From: Nitrospiraceae bacterium
GTDB lineage: Bacteria; Nitrospirota; Nitrospiria; Nitrospirales; Nitrospiraceae
Direction: 5' to 3'
Assembly (NCBI GenBank): GCA_009692155.1
Contig: SHZW01000001.1
Coordinates: 62,001-126,000, forward strand
Length of the DNA stretch: 64,000 nt
Positions 27,277 through 35,812 of the stretch are shown here, piece by piece. The first letter of the stretch is position 1. Every line of letters begins with the position of its first letter. The notes beneath the pieces are model-generated. The model ran no database searches, was not told the origin of the DNA, and worked only from the letters and a program-made list of their open reading frames with translations. Made by a program: the position numbers and the translations under genes.

Positions 27277-28167
27277 CTAGAGTTTCTTCCTGACCTCTTT
27301 CCACTCCTTGACCGCCTTCGCTTTCTTCGGCACCTCGCCCTTGTCCGGTTCCGGCACAAGAACCACCTCCATCCGATGGGTCACGAGCACTTCGGCGAAT
27401 GCCCGGCTCTTGCCGATACCTGCTTTGACGTTGGTCCAGCCATCGGCCCGTAACTGATCGATCTTGGCGGCCAGGGCCTGTTCGCCCGGACGAACTGTCA
27501 TCGAGAGACCGGTCGGAAACTTATGCTGTGCGAGCCATTCACGCACATCGGTTTTGTCGCTGAACGGACCAGTCGCCTCCTTGGGAGACCATGACACATA
27601 GATTACGTTATAAAAAAACTGCGCCAGCCGCTTCAACTCATCGGCTGCGTCCGGCGCGGGTGCGGAGTCCTCCCGTTGACCCAACGGAATCGGCATGGAG
27701 GGAACCGGCAACGGAGACATCTTCTGCGGCTGCATCAAGGCCGTGACCTCAACAAGAAGGATCGGGCGCCGGCGCTCCCAGGCACCTAGTAGAGCCCTGG
27801 CATCCGGACTCACCACTCTGGGATTCGGCGCCAGCTTGACGACGATTGCATGATTGCCACGAACCTTCGGCACGTAGTCCAGAAACGCGCGTCCATCCCC
27901 GCCCGTCATGGCTTTCCCCACGGGCTTGCCCTCGACCACGACTTCGATTTGCTCCCCTCCCAAACCCTGTTTCCCCGCCAAGCTGCTTCGGGTCAGCGCC
28001 GCTTCAATCCGGGCCGGCTGTCCCGGCAAGGCCAGCACATCCCGCACTGATAACTGTCCATCGATTTTTTCAGCGGCGTAGGTATTTGAACCAGCGAGCA
28101 AAACAACAGCGCAGCCTGCAACGCAGAATCGGCGAAACCTAACGCCTCTCAACGAGTCACGTTTCAC
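27277..28167 (-). CDS. Hypothetical secreted protein
   Basis: Secreted protein with an Ig-like N-terminal half (about residues 45-140) and a C-terminal alpha/beta part (GLSMTVRPGEQALAAKIDQL, then GWTNVKAGIGKSRAFAEVL) that recalls LNS2/App1-type phosphatase sequences without their catalytic motif. The long start at 28233 overlaps the upstream gene by 62 bp. I prefer the GTG at 28167, 5 bp after the upstream stop, giving 296 residues and a signal peptide ending near AA. Confidence 0.65.
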   Translation of the reverse strand: MKRDSLRGVRFRRFCVAGCAVVLLAGSNTYAAEKIDGQLSVRDVLALPGQPARIEAALTRSSLAGKQGLGGEQIEVVVEGKPVGKAMTGGDGRAFLDYVPKVRGNHAIVVKLAPNPRVVSPDARALLGAWERRRPILLVEVTALMQPQKMSPLPVPSMPIPLGQREDSAPAPDAADELKRLAQFFYNVIYVSWSPKEATGPFSDKTDVREWLAQHKFPTGLSMTVRPGEQALAAKIDQLRADGWTNVKAGIGKSRAFAEVLVTHRMEVVLVPEPDKGEVPKKAKAVKEWKEVRKKL

Positions 28168-28171
28168 GCGT

Positions 28172-28411
28172 TTACACAAGCCCGTGACCACGCTTCGCGA
28201 TCGCAAACGCATCCGCGGAGGAGTAGATGGCAAAGCTGAGATAGAGTAATTCCGCAGGAGGCCAGAATGTGCGTGAAATCAGAAACAGCGCGAGACCGAA
28301 CGCCAGGAAGGTGTATCCGCTCTTCTCACCCAGGTAGAGATGGCCGAGACCGGCGATGATCGAGAGCGACGCAGCGCGAATACCATGCCAAGTCTTTTCC
28401 CTGCCATCCAT
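28172..28411 (-). CDS. Small membrane protein
   Basis: A 79-residue protein with two hydrophobic segments (about residues 12-26 and 32-47) and a third around 52-66. LSIIAGLGHLYLGEKSG resembles the start of TM2-type proteins. Function unknown. Confidence 0.65.
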   Translation of the reverse strand: MDGREKTWHGIRAASLSIIAGLGHLYLGEKSGYTFLAFGLALFLISRTFWPPAELLYLSFAIYSSADAFAIAKRGHGLV

Positions 28412-28424
28412 CGTTAGCCTGAGC

Positions 28425-28525
28425 GTGAAGCGTGACGAGTAGTGAGTGATGAGTCAGGAATAAACAGCGTTGAATCTATCAGACCGCGCACCAACCCATT
28501 ACTCATCACTGATCACGGTTCACTG
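28425..28525. repeat. Inverted low-complexity repeat after the peroxiredoxin gene
   Basis: GTGAAGCGTGACGAGTAGTG and the reverse complement of CACTGATCACGGTTCAC form an imperfect inverted pair about 100 bp long. The second arm encodes the last residues and stop of the peroxiredoxin gene. Confidence 0.55.
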
Positions 28526-28988
28526 CTTTAAGCGCGACCAGCACTTCCTTGGCGTGACCGTCGACCTTGACCTTGCGAAACGCCACCGTGATCACGCCGG
28601 CGCCGTCGATGACAAACGTGCTGCGCTCGATGCCCCAATATTTCCGGCCATACATGTTTTTTTCTTTGTAGACCGCATAGGCCTTGGAGACTTTGGCACC
28701 CTCGTCGCACAGCAGCGAAAACGGGAGTTTGTACTTGGCAATAAACTTCTGATGCGCGGTTTCGCCGTCCAGGCTTACGCCCAGAATCACCGCGCCGGTT
28801 TTCTTGATCGCGGCTTCGGCATCGCGAAAATCGCAGGCTTCTTTCGTGCACCCGGGTGTGTCGTCTTTGGGATAGAAATACAGGACGACCGGCTGACCTT
28901 TGAAATCCTTGAGGCGGACGGCCGTGCCCGCCTGGTCCATCAAAGAAACGTCAGGAGCCTTGTCGCCCGCATCGACAATCTTAGCCAT
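28506..28988 (-). CDS. bcp: Thioredoxin-dependent thiol peroxidase (Bcp/PrxQ)
   Basis: Reduces peroxides with electrons from thioredoxin. The peroxidatic cysteine lies in YPKDDTPGCTKEACDFRD near residue 47, and the same motif gives the likely resolving cysteine five residues later. ERSTFVIDGAGVI is typical of the family. It has 160 residues, cytoplasmic. Confidence 0.94.
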   Translation of the reverse strand: MAKIVDAGDKAPDVSLMDQAGTAVRLKDFKGQPVVLYFYPKDDTPGCTKEACDFRDAEAAIKKTGAVILGVSLDGETAHQKFIAKYKLPFSLLCDEGAKVSKAYAVYKEKNMYGRKYWGIERSTFVIDGAGVITVAFRKVKVDGHAKEVLVALKAVNRDQ

Positions 28989-29018
28989 TGCGCTCAGCTA
29001 TCGCCGCTCGGACTTCCG

Positions 29019-29477
29019 CTACCTCGGCCCGCCGCCGAAGGTCGGCTTTGAATTGGCATAAGGATGCTCTTTGGTCTTTTTGGGAAGGTTGGCATCCGGC
29101 GAACCATAGGGACTGTGCGCGGGCGAATCCCAAATGACTTTGTTGCCAGGCGCCAGAACACCCGCCTGCATGAACTGCTCCCGCGCCGCATCCGTATCCC
29201 CCAGCTTGAACAAGGCAAGCCCGAGATTGTAGTGCGCTTCTCCGGAATTGGGCGCGGCCGATACCGCCTGCGCGAACAGCGACTTTGCCTGGTCGTACTG
29301 CCCCGTCTGATACGCGCTGCTGCCTTGCGAGGTGTATTGCTGCGCGGTCGGCGGGACACTTGACGAAAGCGTCAAGGGTTCACGAGCCTTGACCTTTGAC
29401 TCACTTGCACAGGCGGATAAGCTCCATACAGGCAACAACGCCAGCATCATCACGGCACTGACTCGTCTTATGTTCAT
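29019..29477 (-). CDS. TPR-repeat lipoprotein
   Basis: From the ATG at 29477 (MNIRRVSAVMMLALLP) the lipobox SLSAC follows. Residues about 45-115 contain two TPR units (GSSAYQTGQYDQAKSLFAQA and AHYNLGLALFKLGDTDAARE). The tail is Pro/Gly-rich. The longer start at 29534 would overlap the upstream gene by 61 bp. Confidence 0.75.
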   Translation of the reverse strand: MNIRRVSAVMMLALLPVWSLSACASESKVKAREPLTLSSSVPPTAQQYTSQGSSAYQTGQYDQAKSLFAQAVSAAPNSGEAHYNLGLALFKLGDTDAAREQFMQAGVLAPGNKVIWDSPAHSPYGSPDANLPKKTKEHPYANSKPTFGGGPR

Positions 29478-29755
29478 GGGTGCAACCTCTTTCGGTTTTC
29501 CTCTTCGAACGTTTTCCGATACAGGATATCCCACTCCTGACTGCCTTCCACGATCGGCCGTGCATAGGAGGCCAGGCGGGTCCGGACGGCACGATCGACC
29601 GCCTCCTCCTGAGCCAATTCGGACGCCAGCACGCGCTTGATTTCGCGCAACGCCAGGGTTTCATCCCCGATGAGCTTCACGGCCATGCTCTTCTTGACCG
29701 CGCCAAGAATGACGTGCGACAGATGACTGATTTTATCCTCGCTCAACAGTGGCAC
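29474..29755 (-). CDS. DUF507 protein, copy 1
   Basis: A 93-residue helical protein of the DUF507 family (ILYRKTFEEENRKRLHP at the end; LALREIKRVLASELAQEE in the middle). Function unknown. A second DUF507 gene is 70 bp away on the same strand, an arrangement I associate with this family. Confidence 0.8.
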   Translation of the reverse strand: MPLLSEDKISHLSHVILGAVKKSMAVKLIGDETLALREIKRVLASELAQEEAVDRAVRTRLASYARPIVEGSQEWDILYRKTFEEENRKRLHP

Positions 29756-29825
29756 GTTTGTCGTTACTCGTTAGACATTACCCGCAAGAGATTCGAAAAT
29801 TCCAGTCCTGTGTCCGGTGCATGCC

Positions 29826-30107
29826 CTACAAGATAATGCCCCGGTCCTTGGCCAGCTGCTTTTTCACCATGAGGAACATCTTCTGGTAATCGACCTGCCC
29901 CCGGTCGATTTCGGCTTCATACTTCTTCATGAGCGTCCGCACGTCGGCATTCAGCTTATCCTCAACCGCCAGTTCTTCCGTGATGGCATGCCCCAATGTC
30001 TCCACCATCGCCTGATGGGAACCGGCCGGTACCGCCACTTTCTGCTGCGTCAACCGCTGCGTGAGCGACTCAGCCATGTGTGCGATCCGTTCCTTGGAGA
30101 GCTTCAT
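29826..30107 (-). CDS. DUF507 protein, copy 2
   Basis: A 93-residue helical protein (HAITEELAVEDKLNADVRTLM, VDYQKMFLMVKKQLAKDRGI). It overlaps the upstream cyclophilin-like gene by 4 bp. Function unknown. Confidence 0.8.
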   Translation of the reverse strand: MKLSKERIAHMAESLTQRLTQQKVAVPAGSHQAMVETLGHAITEELAVEDKLNADVRTLMKKYEAEIDRGQVDYQKMFLMVKKQLAKDRGIIL

Positions 30108-30490
30108 GCCCGTTCGACCTTGATGCGGGTGGACCCCATCGCCTGCCGCAGAACGGTGGCGTCTCCGACAATGCGCCCGATGACGTTGACCCGGTCGGCG
30201 GGAACTGGATCGGGCCCCATGCTCATGGGCGTCCGCCCGAAAAACACGGCCAGCACCTCCCCTGCCCCCCAGAAGGCCACGTCGCCCACCTTCACCTGCG
30301 TGGTCGCCGTTTCCCGATGATCCTTCACGCCTGGAATTTTACAATAAAATTCCTCGCCCCACATGTTGACGGGCGCCTCGACCGGCAAGGCGGCATAGAC
30401 ACCGTCCGCAGTCTTGTTCGACTTCAGCTCGGCTTCCAGCTTGATCGGCCCGACGATGATGCGAATACGTTGCGGTGTTTGATCTGCCAT
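30104..30490 (-). CDS. Cyclophilin-like-fold protein (DUF369/PF04126-like)
   Basis: A 128-residue protein. RIIVGPIKLEAELKSNKTAD, MWGEEFYCKIPG and KVGDVAFWGAGEVLAVFFGR are typical of the small cyclophilin-like fold group with no demonstrated isomerase activity. It precedes and overlaps the second DUF507 gene. Confidence 0.75.
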   Translation of the reverse strand: MADQTPQRIRIIVGPIKLEAELKSNKTADGVYAALPVEAPVNMWGEEFYCKIPGVKDHRETATTQVKVGDVAFWGAGEVLAVFFGRTPMSMGPDPVPADRVNVIGRIVGDATVLRQAMGSTRIKVERA

Positions 30491-30598
30491 AGGGGGTGAG
30501 TGGGCGGCGCATCATCACAAAATGACGTGCTGACTCGCGGGATGCTAACTTGTTTCCCAGGTGAAATCAAGGCTAGACTCCCTCCCACGGTCGCACAC

Positions 30599-31372
30599 AT
30601 GCTGGAATCCACGTTCATTTTCCTCAAAGGCATCGGTGAATACACCGAGCGACGTCTCTGGGACGAGGGCGTCACCACGTGGGACGCATTTCTCGCCTCC
30701 CCGACGCTTCCCGGCATTTCCCGCACCAGAAAATCGCTGTACGACGCGGACGTGGTGGCGGCGCGTGAGCATCTCGGCCGGCGCAATGCGCGCTATTTTT
30801 CCCGCTGCCTCAAACCACGCGACCAGTGGCGGCTGTTCGACGTCTTCCGATCCCGAACGGTGTTTCTCGACATTGAAACCACCGGAACCGCTCCGCACGA
30901 AGGCGATGTCACGATGGTCGGCCTCTATAGCACCGGCCGCATGACGACCCTGATTCGAAACGAGTCGCTGACCGGCCAGCGGCTGGCGGATGAATTGGAT
31001 CGCTATGATCTGATCGTCACTTTTTTCGGCAGCGCCTTCGACCTGCCGTTCCTGAAAGCCAAATACCCGCGTCTGCAACTCGACCAGCCGCATTTCGACC
31101 TGTGCTTTGCCGCCCGGCGGTTGGGATACAGCGGCGGCTTGAAACAGATCGAGTCGACGCTCGGCATCGCGCGCCATGCCTCCGTTCAGGGCATGGACGG
31201 CCGGGAAGCTGTCCGCCTGTGGTATCAGTGGCAAGCCGGCGACGAGCAGGCGCTGTCCCGACTCGTCACCTATAATGCCGCGGATGCCAAAAATCTCGAA
31301 CCGCTCGCGGAGCATCTCTACCGTGAGCTGGTATCGCGTTCCGGCCTGTCCGCTCAACACCGCTCCATATAA
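30599..31372 (+). CDS. YprB-type ribonuclease-H-like nuclease
   Basis: Predicted exonuclease of the RNase H/DEDD fold, 257 residues from the ATG at 30599. FLDIETTGTAPHEGDVTMVG carries the first two acidic residues, IVTFFGSAFDLPFLK a later aspartate, and VTYNAADAKNLEPLAEHLY the last one. An N-terminal helix-hairpin-helix-like stretch (FIFLKGIGEYTERRLW) may bind DNA. The open frame extends upstream through GTG 30500 and ATG 30542, so the start is not certain. Confidence 0.8.
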   Translation: MLESTFIFLKGIGEYTERRLWDEGVTTWDAFLASPTLPGISRTRKSLYDADVVAAREHLGRRNARYFSRCLKPRDQWRLFDVFRSRTVFLDIETTGTAPHEGDVTMVGLYSTGRMTTLIRNESLTGQRLADELDRYDLIVTFFGSAFDLPFLKAKYPRLQLDQPHFDLCFAARRLGYSGGLKQIESTLGIARHASVQGMDGREAVRLWYQWQAGDEQALSRLVTYNAADAKNLEPLAEHLYRELVSRSGLSAQHRSI

Positions 31373-31387
31373 AGTAAGCAAGAACGA

Positions 31388-31417
31388 TTGACAATCAGGC
31401 GGACGCACAGGTATCTT
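31388..31417 (+). promoter_or_regulatory. Candidate promoter
   Basis: TTGACA (31388-31393) and, after 18 bp, TATCTT (31412-31417), just before the gene at 31428. The start codon lies about 11 bp after the -10, so the transcript would have almost no leader unless the ATG at 31470 is used. Confidence 0.45.
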
Positions 31418-31427
31418 TATATTCTGC

Positions 31428-32315
31428 ATGCTCACAATCGATCACCAATCGACATGGCGGCCCTCTTTCATGGGCAGCCTTATGCTGCTGCTCGTACTGG
31501 CGGCGTCGTGTTGGATTGCCCCTGCCTACGCCGCCGATCCGAACACTCCTGAAGCCATTATCCGTCTGATCGTCCGCGCCAACGCCGAGAAGGACATGAC
31601 GACCCTCTCGAAGTACATGGCTCACGATGCCGATGTCATCGGGTATACCATCGGCGGACGGAAATATGTCGGGTGGCCGGCCGTCGAGCGGGAAATGAAG
31701 GATGAATTCGAAGCCGTCATCAAGCTGGAAATCCCGATTTTAGAATTGAACGTGTGGCAAAGGGGCGATATCGCCTGGTTTACAATGGAACTGGACTATA
31801 TCAGCCATGTCGGCACCGGCGCCAATCTCACAAGCCTCTCGCTCCCCCTGCGCGAGACCGGAGTCCTCGAACGTCGCAATGGTCAGTGGCTCCTCCATGT
31901 CTGGCACGAATCCTCTCGCGCCAAACCGTTTTTGACAACCGCGCAAACCAATGGCGTTGCGTCTGCCCAAAAAAATTCCGTCACGTCCGAGACGCCGGAT
32001 TTAAGCGGCGGCTGGGAGATCGAAGAAGAAGATAAAGCCTATCGGGCGACGCTGGATAAGGCGGGCAACGGCACTTACACGCACAAGGGCGGGATGCTCA
32101 AAACCGCCAACTATGCGAACCGCCTCTGGCAAGGCACGTGGCAACAGCCCGAGAACGACCGCGAAGGAGGCTTTGAAGTCCTGCTGTCTGAAGATGGGAA
32201 TGAAGCAAAGGGAATCTGGTGGTACACTCGTGTTGGTACACGCAAGAACATTCCTCCTCGTGAGCACGGAGGGACTTATACCTGGAAGCGGCTGACGCCG
32301 CCGCCAGCCCATTAA
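31428..32315 (+). CDS. Secreted SnoaL-like/ketosteroid-isomerase-fold protein
   Basis: Signal peptide (MGSLMLLLVLAASCWIAPAYA, if started at 31470). Residues about 40-165 form a cone-shaped SnoaL_3-type domain (AIIRLIVRANAEKDMTTLSKYM, then GQWLLHVWHESSR). The C-terminal about 100 residues (DLSGGWEIEEEDKAYRATLD onward) form a beta-rich domain that ends in a Thr/Trp-rich strand. Substrate unknown. It lies 33 bp upstream of the copper-protein-like gene and may be co-transcribed. Confidence 0.72.
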   Translation: MLTIDHQSTWRPSFMGSLMLLLVLAASCWIAPAYAADPNTPEAIIRLIVRANAEKDMTTLSKYMAHDADVIGYTIGGRKYVGWPAVEREMKDEFEAVIKLEIPILELNVWQRGDIAWFTMELDYISHVGTGANLTSLSLPLRETGVLERRNGQWLLHVWHESSRAKPFLTTAQTNGVASAQKNSVTSETPDLSGGWEIEEEDKAYRATLDKAGNGTYTHKGGMLKTANYANRLWQGTWQQPENDREGGFEVLLSEDGNEAKGIWWYTRVGTRKNIPPREHGGTYTWKRLTPPPAH

Positions 32316-32348
32316 CACGGATTCGGCCGGATTGTTTCTGGAGAAAAC

Positions 32349-33359
32349 ATGAACCGCTTATTGCTCGTAACCGTATTTTCGATACTGCCAGTGGGAACAG
32401 CGCTGGCCGACGGCGGCCATCAGCACGGCGCCGCCCCGGCCGTGCCAACCTTGAAAAACCAGGTCACGACGAGGATTGCCATCACCGACGACACCGTCAC
32501 GCTGACCTTTGGTCCAATCGATCTTCCGTCTCCCCACGAAGGAGACCTGGCCGCCAGCCTGCCGAAGCATGTCTTCCAACTGCCCGAGGACACATACATG
32601 ACCGGGTACAAGTCGGAGGTCTTCACGAAAGATGGCAAAGCGCTCCCTCAGAACTACCTGCACCATATTCTGATGCTGAACAACGACAAACCCAGCGTGT
32701 CCTGCGACGGCGAGCCGTTGTTTTTCGCCGGGGCCGGGCTGGAGATGACGGAGGCCCGCTTCCCGGATGGCTATGGCGTGAAACTCGCGAAGGGCACGCA
32801 CCTCATGTCAGTCGTCGCTTTCTACCACAAGGCACCGCCAACGAAGGACGTGCTGGCCCGGTTCACCATGTACACGACCAAGAAGAACAAGTCCGTCAAG
32901 GAAATGGACGTGTACCAGGTCGGCATCAATATCGTCTGCTACAGCAAATTCGCCCAGCGCGGACCGAACCAGACGGATGAAGGCATTGAAATCAAGCCGG
33001 GCGTGTCCATCCATTCTGCGCCGCTCAAATTCAACATGGACGGCTGCGTGAAGTTCGCCTATCCCCACGGACATGACGAACTGCTGTTGATCACGCTGGA
33101 TAACAAGACAACGCAGCAGACGCTGCTGCGAACCGTGCCCGATGTCGGCAGCGATGGAACGTTCCTCGCGTTCCAGCCGCATCAGGTCTACAAAAATGCG
33201 CAGGGCTTTTCAGTCAACACGAAAGACGAGTATGAGATGACGATGGTCCATCACCATCCGATCCACAATCCCAATGTGCAGCACGGCATGGGCAATTATT
33301 TACTCTATATGACACCGGGCGAATGCCCCTCGGCCAAGGTGGTTTCCTCCGTTCAGTAA
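32349..33359 (+). CDS. Secreted protein with PHM-type copper ligand pattern
   Basis: A 336-residue protein with signal peptide (after ALA, residue 20) and a GGAG ribosome site. Its histidine/methionine layout matches the two copper sites of peptidylglycine alpha-hydroxylating monooxygenase: H105-H106 (NYLHHILML), H160 (VVAFYHK), H240-x-H242 (AYPHGHDE) and M314 (HGMGNYLLYM). In PHM the sites are H107-H108, H172, H242-x-H244 and M314. The spacing is similar. Fold and ligands are inferred from sequence; the bacterial substrate is unknown. A copper oxidoreductase, or a copper-binding relative that lost activity, both fit. Confidence 0.7.
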   Translation: MNRLLLVTVFSILPVGTALADGGHQHGAAPAVPTLKNQVTTRIAITDDTVTLTFGPIDLPSPHEGDLAASLPKHVFQLPEDTYMTGYKSEVFTKDGKALPQNYLHHILMLNNDKPSVSCDGEPLFFAGAGLEMTEARFPDGYGVKLAKGTHLMSVVAFYHKAPPTKDVLARFTMYTTKKNKSVKEMDVYQVGINIVCYSKFAQRGPNQTDEGIEIKPGVSIHSAPLKFNMDGCVKFAYPHGHDELLLITLDNKTTQQTLLRTVPDVGSDGTFLAFQPHQVYKNAQGFSVNTKDEYEMTMVHHHPIHNPNVQHGMGNYLLYMTPGECPSAKVVSSVQ

Positions 33360-33382
33360 TCTCCCCTTCAGTCTGCGCGAGC

Positions 33383-33422
33383 AAGAGCCCTGATTTCGAA
33401 ATGGAGCCAGGGTTCTTTTTTT
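33383..33422 (+). terminator. Rho-independent terminator
   Basis: Stem AAGAGCCCTG/CAGGGTTCTT with one G-T pair, then seven T. It closes the copper-protein gene. Confidence 0.85.
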
Positions 33423-33572
33423 CATCCCAACCCATTTTCACCCTATATAACGTAGCGCCGCCCACGCGTGGATGCAATTGCGTGACCGATTTCCCGTCCC
33501 CTCATCGATGCACCCCGTTCCGCCGTTTCCGGGACTGCGCAATGCCGGCGACGCCCCCCCCTGATCGCAGGC

Positions 33573-34118
33573 TTGCTGGAGGCGTCCGATCACCTGCTGC
33601 TCTCCCATGCAAACCGGGTCCGCAGCTATGCCGCCCTGCTGGCCGCGCCATTGAATTTAAGCCCGGAGGATCAGCACGCCCTGGCACTCGGTGCATTTCT
33701 TCACGATATCGGCTATGTCGCATTGAATCGCTGGGACGCTGGTACGCAGGAAACAGATGGCGGATCAGACAGGGCCGACGACCTGCACTCGATGCTCGGC
33801 GTTCGAATGACGGCTCCGCTCGGAATTCCAGAGCCCGCGTCGCACATTATCGCCCATCACCACAAACGCTACGATGGTGCCGGCCATCCGAACGGGCTTG
33901 CCGGGAATCAGATCCCGCTGCTCGCCAGGATTGTCGGCGTCGCGCAAACATTCGATCATCTGACGGCGCAAACCGGACAGGCCGCCATGCCGTTCGTCGA
34001 AGCCTGCGAACACCTCGGCAACCAGGCCGGAACAGCCCTCGACCCCGACCTCGTCGAATTGTTTCTTGAGCGGGCCGGCGAATCCCTCTCCGCGCATTCG
34101 GCCCCAACACGCGCCTAG
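33573..34118 (+). CDS. HD-GYP domain protein, probably frameshifted at its start
   Basis: Cyclic-di-GMP phosphodiesterase-type domain. HD is seen in GAFLHDIGYVALNRW, and the HHHKRYDGAGHPNGLAGNQIP block is the HHExxDGxGYP-like part, then ARIVGVAQTFDHLT. The frame begins at a weak TTG. With seven instead of eight C in the run at 33554-33561, the ATG at 33542 would give MPATPPLIAGLLEASDHLLLSHANRVRS, a natural helical start. The DGxGYP motif reads DGAGHP, and the partner domain usual in signalling proteins is absent. Confidence 0.8.
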   Translation: MLEASDHLLLSHANRVRSYAALLAAPLNLSPEDQHALALGAFLHDIGYVALNRWDAGTQETDGGSDRADDLHSMLGVRMTAPLGIPEPASHIIAHHHKRYDGAGHPNGLAGNQIPLLARIVGVAQTFDHLTAQTGQAAMPFVEACEHLGNQAGTALDPDLVELFLERAGESLSAHSAPTRA

Positions 34119-35800
34119 GAATTGCTCTCCGCTTCCACGATCATTTCAGCCGCTGTTTTCCGCGCCGCAGTGGTGACGGCCACGCCGCCGAGCATGCGCG
34201 CAACCTCCTCCTGACGGTCGGCCTGGTTGAGCTTCCGCGCATGCGTGACGGTTCGTTTTTTCGACACGCTTTTCTCGATCACGTAGTGCACGTCTGCATA
34301 CGACGCGATTTGCGGCAAATGCGTGATGCAAAACACCTGGCGATGCCTGGCTAGGGCACGCAGGCGTTTCCCCATCACCGCCGCCACACCCCCTCCGACA
34401 CCCGCATCGATCTCGTCGAAGATTACAATCGGAACCCCGTCCGCCTCGGCCAGCACTGTTTTCATCGCCAGCATGACACGCGAGAGTTCTCCACCGGACG
34501 CCGCGCGAGCCAGCGGCTGGAGCGGCTCCCCTTCATTCGCCGAGAACCGGTATTCAGCCCGGTCACGCCCCAGAGGGCCGAGGCCGGCATCGGTACGGTC
34601 CGTGTCCACCATCACTTCAATGCGGGTCCGCTCCATCCGTAGCGCCGCCAATTCGTCCGCCACCCTGGTGGCCAGTTTCTTTCCCGCTTTGGTCCGCTCG
34701 CGTGTGAGACGCTCGGCACGCGCGTCCGCCTGCTGCCGCGCATCGGCCAGCTGACGCTCCAACTCTGCGAGGCGCGTCTCGCCGGAATCCAGCGCATCGA
34801 TGTCGCGCTGCAGTTGTTCCCGCTTTGCCAGCAGGGCTTCCTCACTTCCACCGTACTTCTTTTTCAGTCGCTGAATCCGATCCAGCCGCTCCTCCGCCCG
34901 GGCCAGTTGTGCGGGATCCTGATCCAGCCCGTCACGGTAGCTCCTGAGATGATGGGCCAGCTCACGCAACTGCGCAGTCGCCCCGTCGCACAGCGTCTCC
35001 CAGTCCTTCCCCTGCGAATCGATGGCCGCTACTTCCTTCAACTGATCCCGCATTTTGCCCAGCGAACCCAGAATCGATCCGTCATCGCCATACAACGCGT
35101 CATAGCTTCCCTGCGACAATTCATTGAGCCGATTCGTGTGCGCCAACCGATTGCGTTCGGCTTGCAAGGCCGCTTCCTCCCCCGCCTTCACGTCGGCGTC
35201 CTGTAACTCTCGAAACTGATACCGGAGCAACTCCTCACGCTGGCTCCGCTCGGATAGCAGCGCGACCATCTCCTCCCGGTCGCGCTGGCAGGCGCGCCAG
35301 CGCTCGTAGGCATGCGCATACTCCTCACGCTCCTCCTTCAGATGGCCGAACGCATCGAGCGCATCCATCTGGGACTGGGCCGACAGGAGCGACTGCTGTT
35401 CATGCTGGCCATGAATGTCGATCAACGTGCCGGCGAGGCTCTGGAGAGTCCGCAGCGGGGTGAGATTGCCGTTGACATACAGCTTATGCCGCCCCGAGCG
35501 TGACAGCACCCGCCGGATGATCAACTCCGTGTCACCGTCGCCGAGCAGGCCATCTCCACGCAGACGGGTCAGCAGCGGGCTCGCCGCCGGCAGCACGATC
35601 GCCGCTTCAAGCACCGCTTCCTCCGCGTCGGCGCGGATCAGGCTTTCATCAGCCCTTCCGCCCACCAACAGGGCGATCGCATCGATGATGATGGATTTTC
35701 CGGCTCCGGTTTCGCCGGTCAGGACATGCAGCCCGCGCGCGCATTCGAGGCTCAGCTGATCGATGATTGCAAAATTGGCGATGCGCAGCTCAGTGAGCAT
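34115..35800 (-). CDS. recN: DNA repair protein RecN
   Basis: SMC-like ATPase for double-strand-break repair, 561 residues. Walker A is LTGETGAGKSIIIDAIALLVGG; the middle is coiled coil; Walker B/signature blocks ASGGELSRVMLAMKTVL and VIFDEIDAGVGGGVAAVMG follow. The stop overlaps the convergent HD-GYP gene by 4 bp. Confidence 0.96.
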   Translation of the reverse strand: MLTELRIANFAIIDQLSLECARGLHVLTGETGAGKSIIIDAIALLVGGRADESLIRADAEEAVLEAAIVLPAASPLLTRLRGDGLLGDGDTELIIRRVLSRSGRHKLYVNGNLTPLRTLQSLAGTLIDIHGQHEQQSLLSAQSQMDALDAFGHLKEEREEYAHAYERWRACQRDREEMVALLSERSQREELLRYQFRELQDADVKAGEEAALQAERNRLAHTNRLNELSQGSYDALYGDDGSILGSLGKMRDQLKEVAAIDSQGKDWETLCDGATAQLRELAHHLRSYRDGLDQDPAQLARAEERLDRIQRLKKKYGGSEEALLAKREQLQRDIDALDSGETRLAELERQLADARQQADARAERLTRERTKAGKKLATRVADELAALRMERTRIEVMVDTDRTDAGLGPLGRDRAEYRFSANEGEPLQPLARAASGGELSRVMLAMKTVLAEADGVPIVIFDEIDAGVGGGVAAVMGKRLRALARHRQVFCITHLPQIASYADVHYVIEKSVSKKRTVTHARKLNQADRQEEVARMLGGVAVTTAARKTAAEMIVEAESNS

Positions 35801-35812
35801 ACACGCTGGCTA

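Noticed and set aside
33323-34069. A 248-residue frame across the HD-GYP gene
   Set aside because: It is Arg/Pro-rich with no domain, starts before the terminator region and lies in the wrong frame; the HD and HHH motifs are in the other frame.
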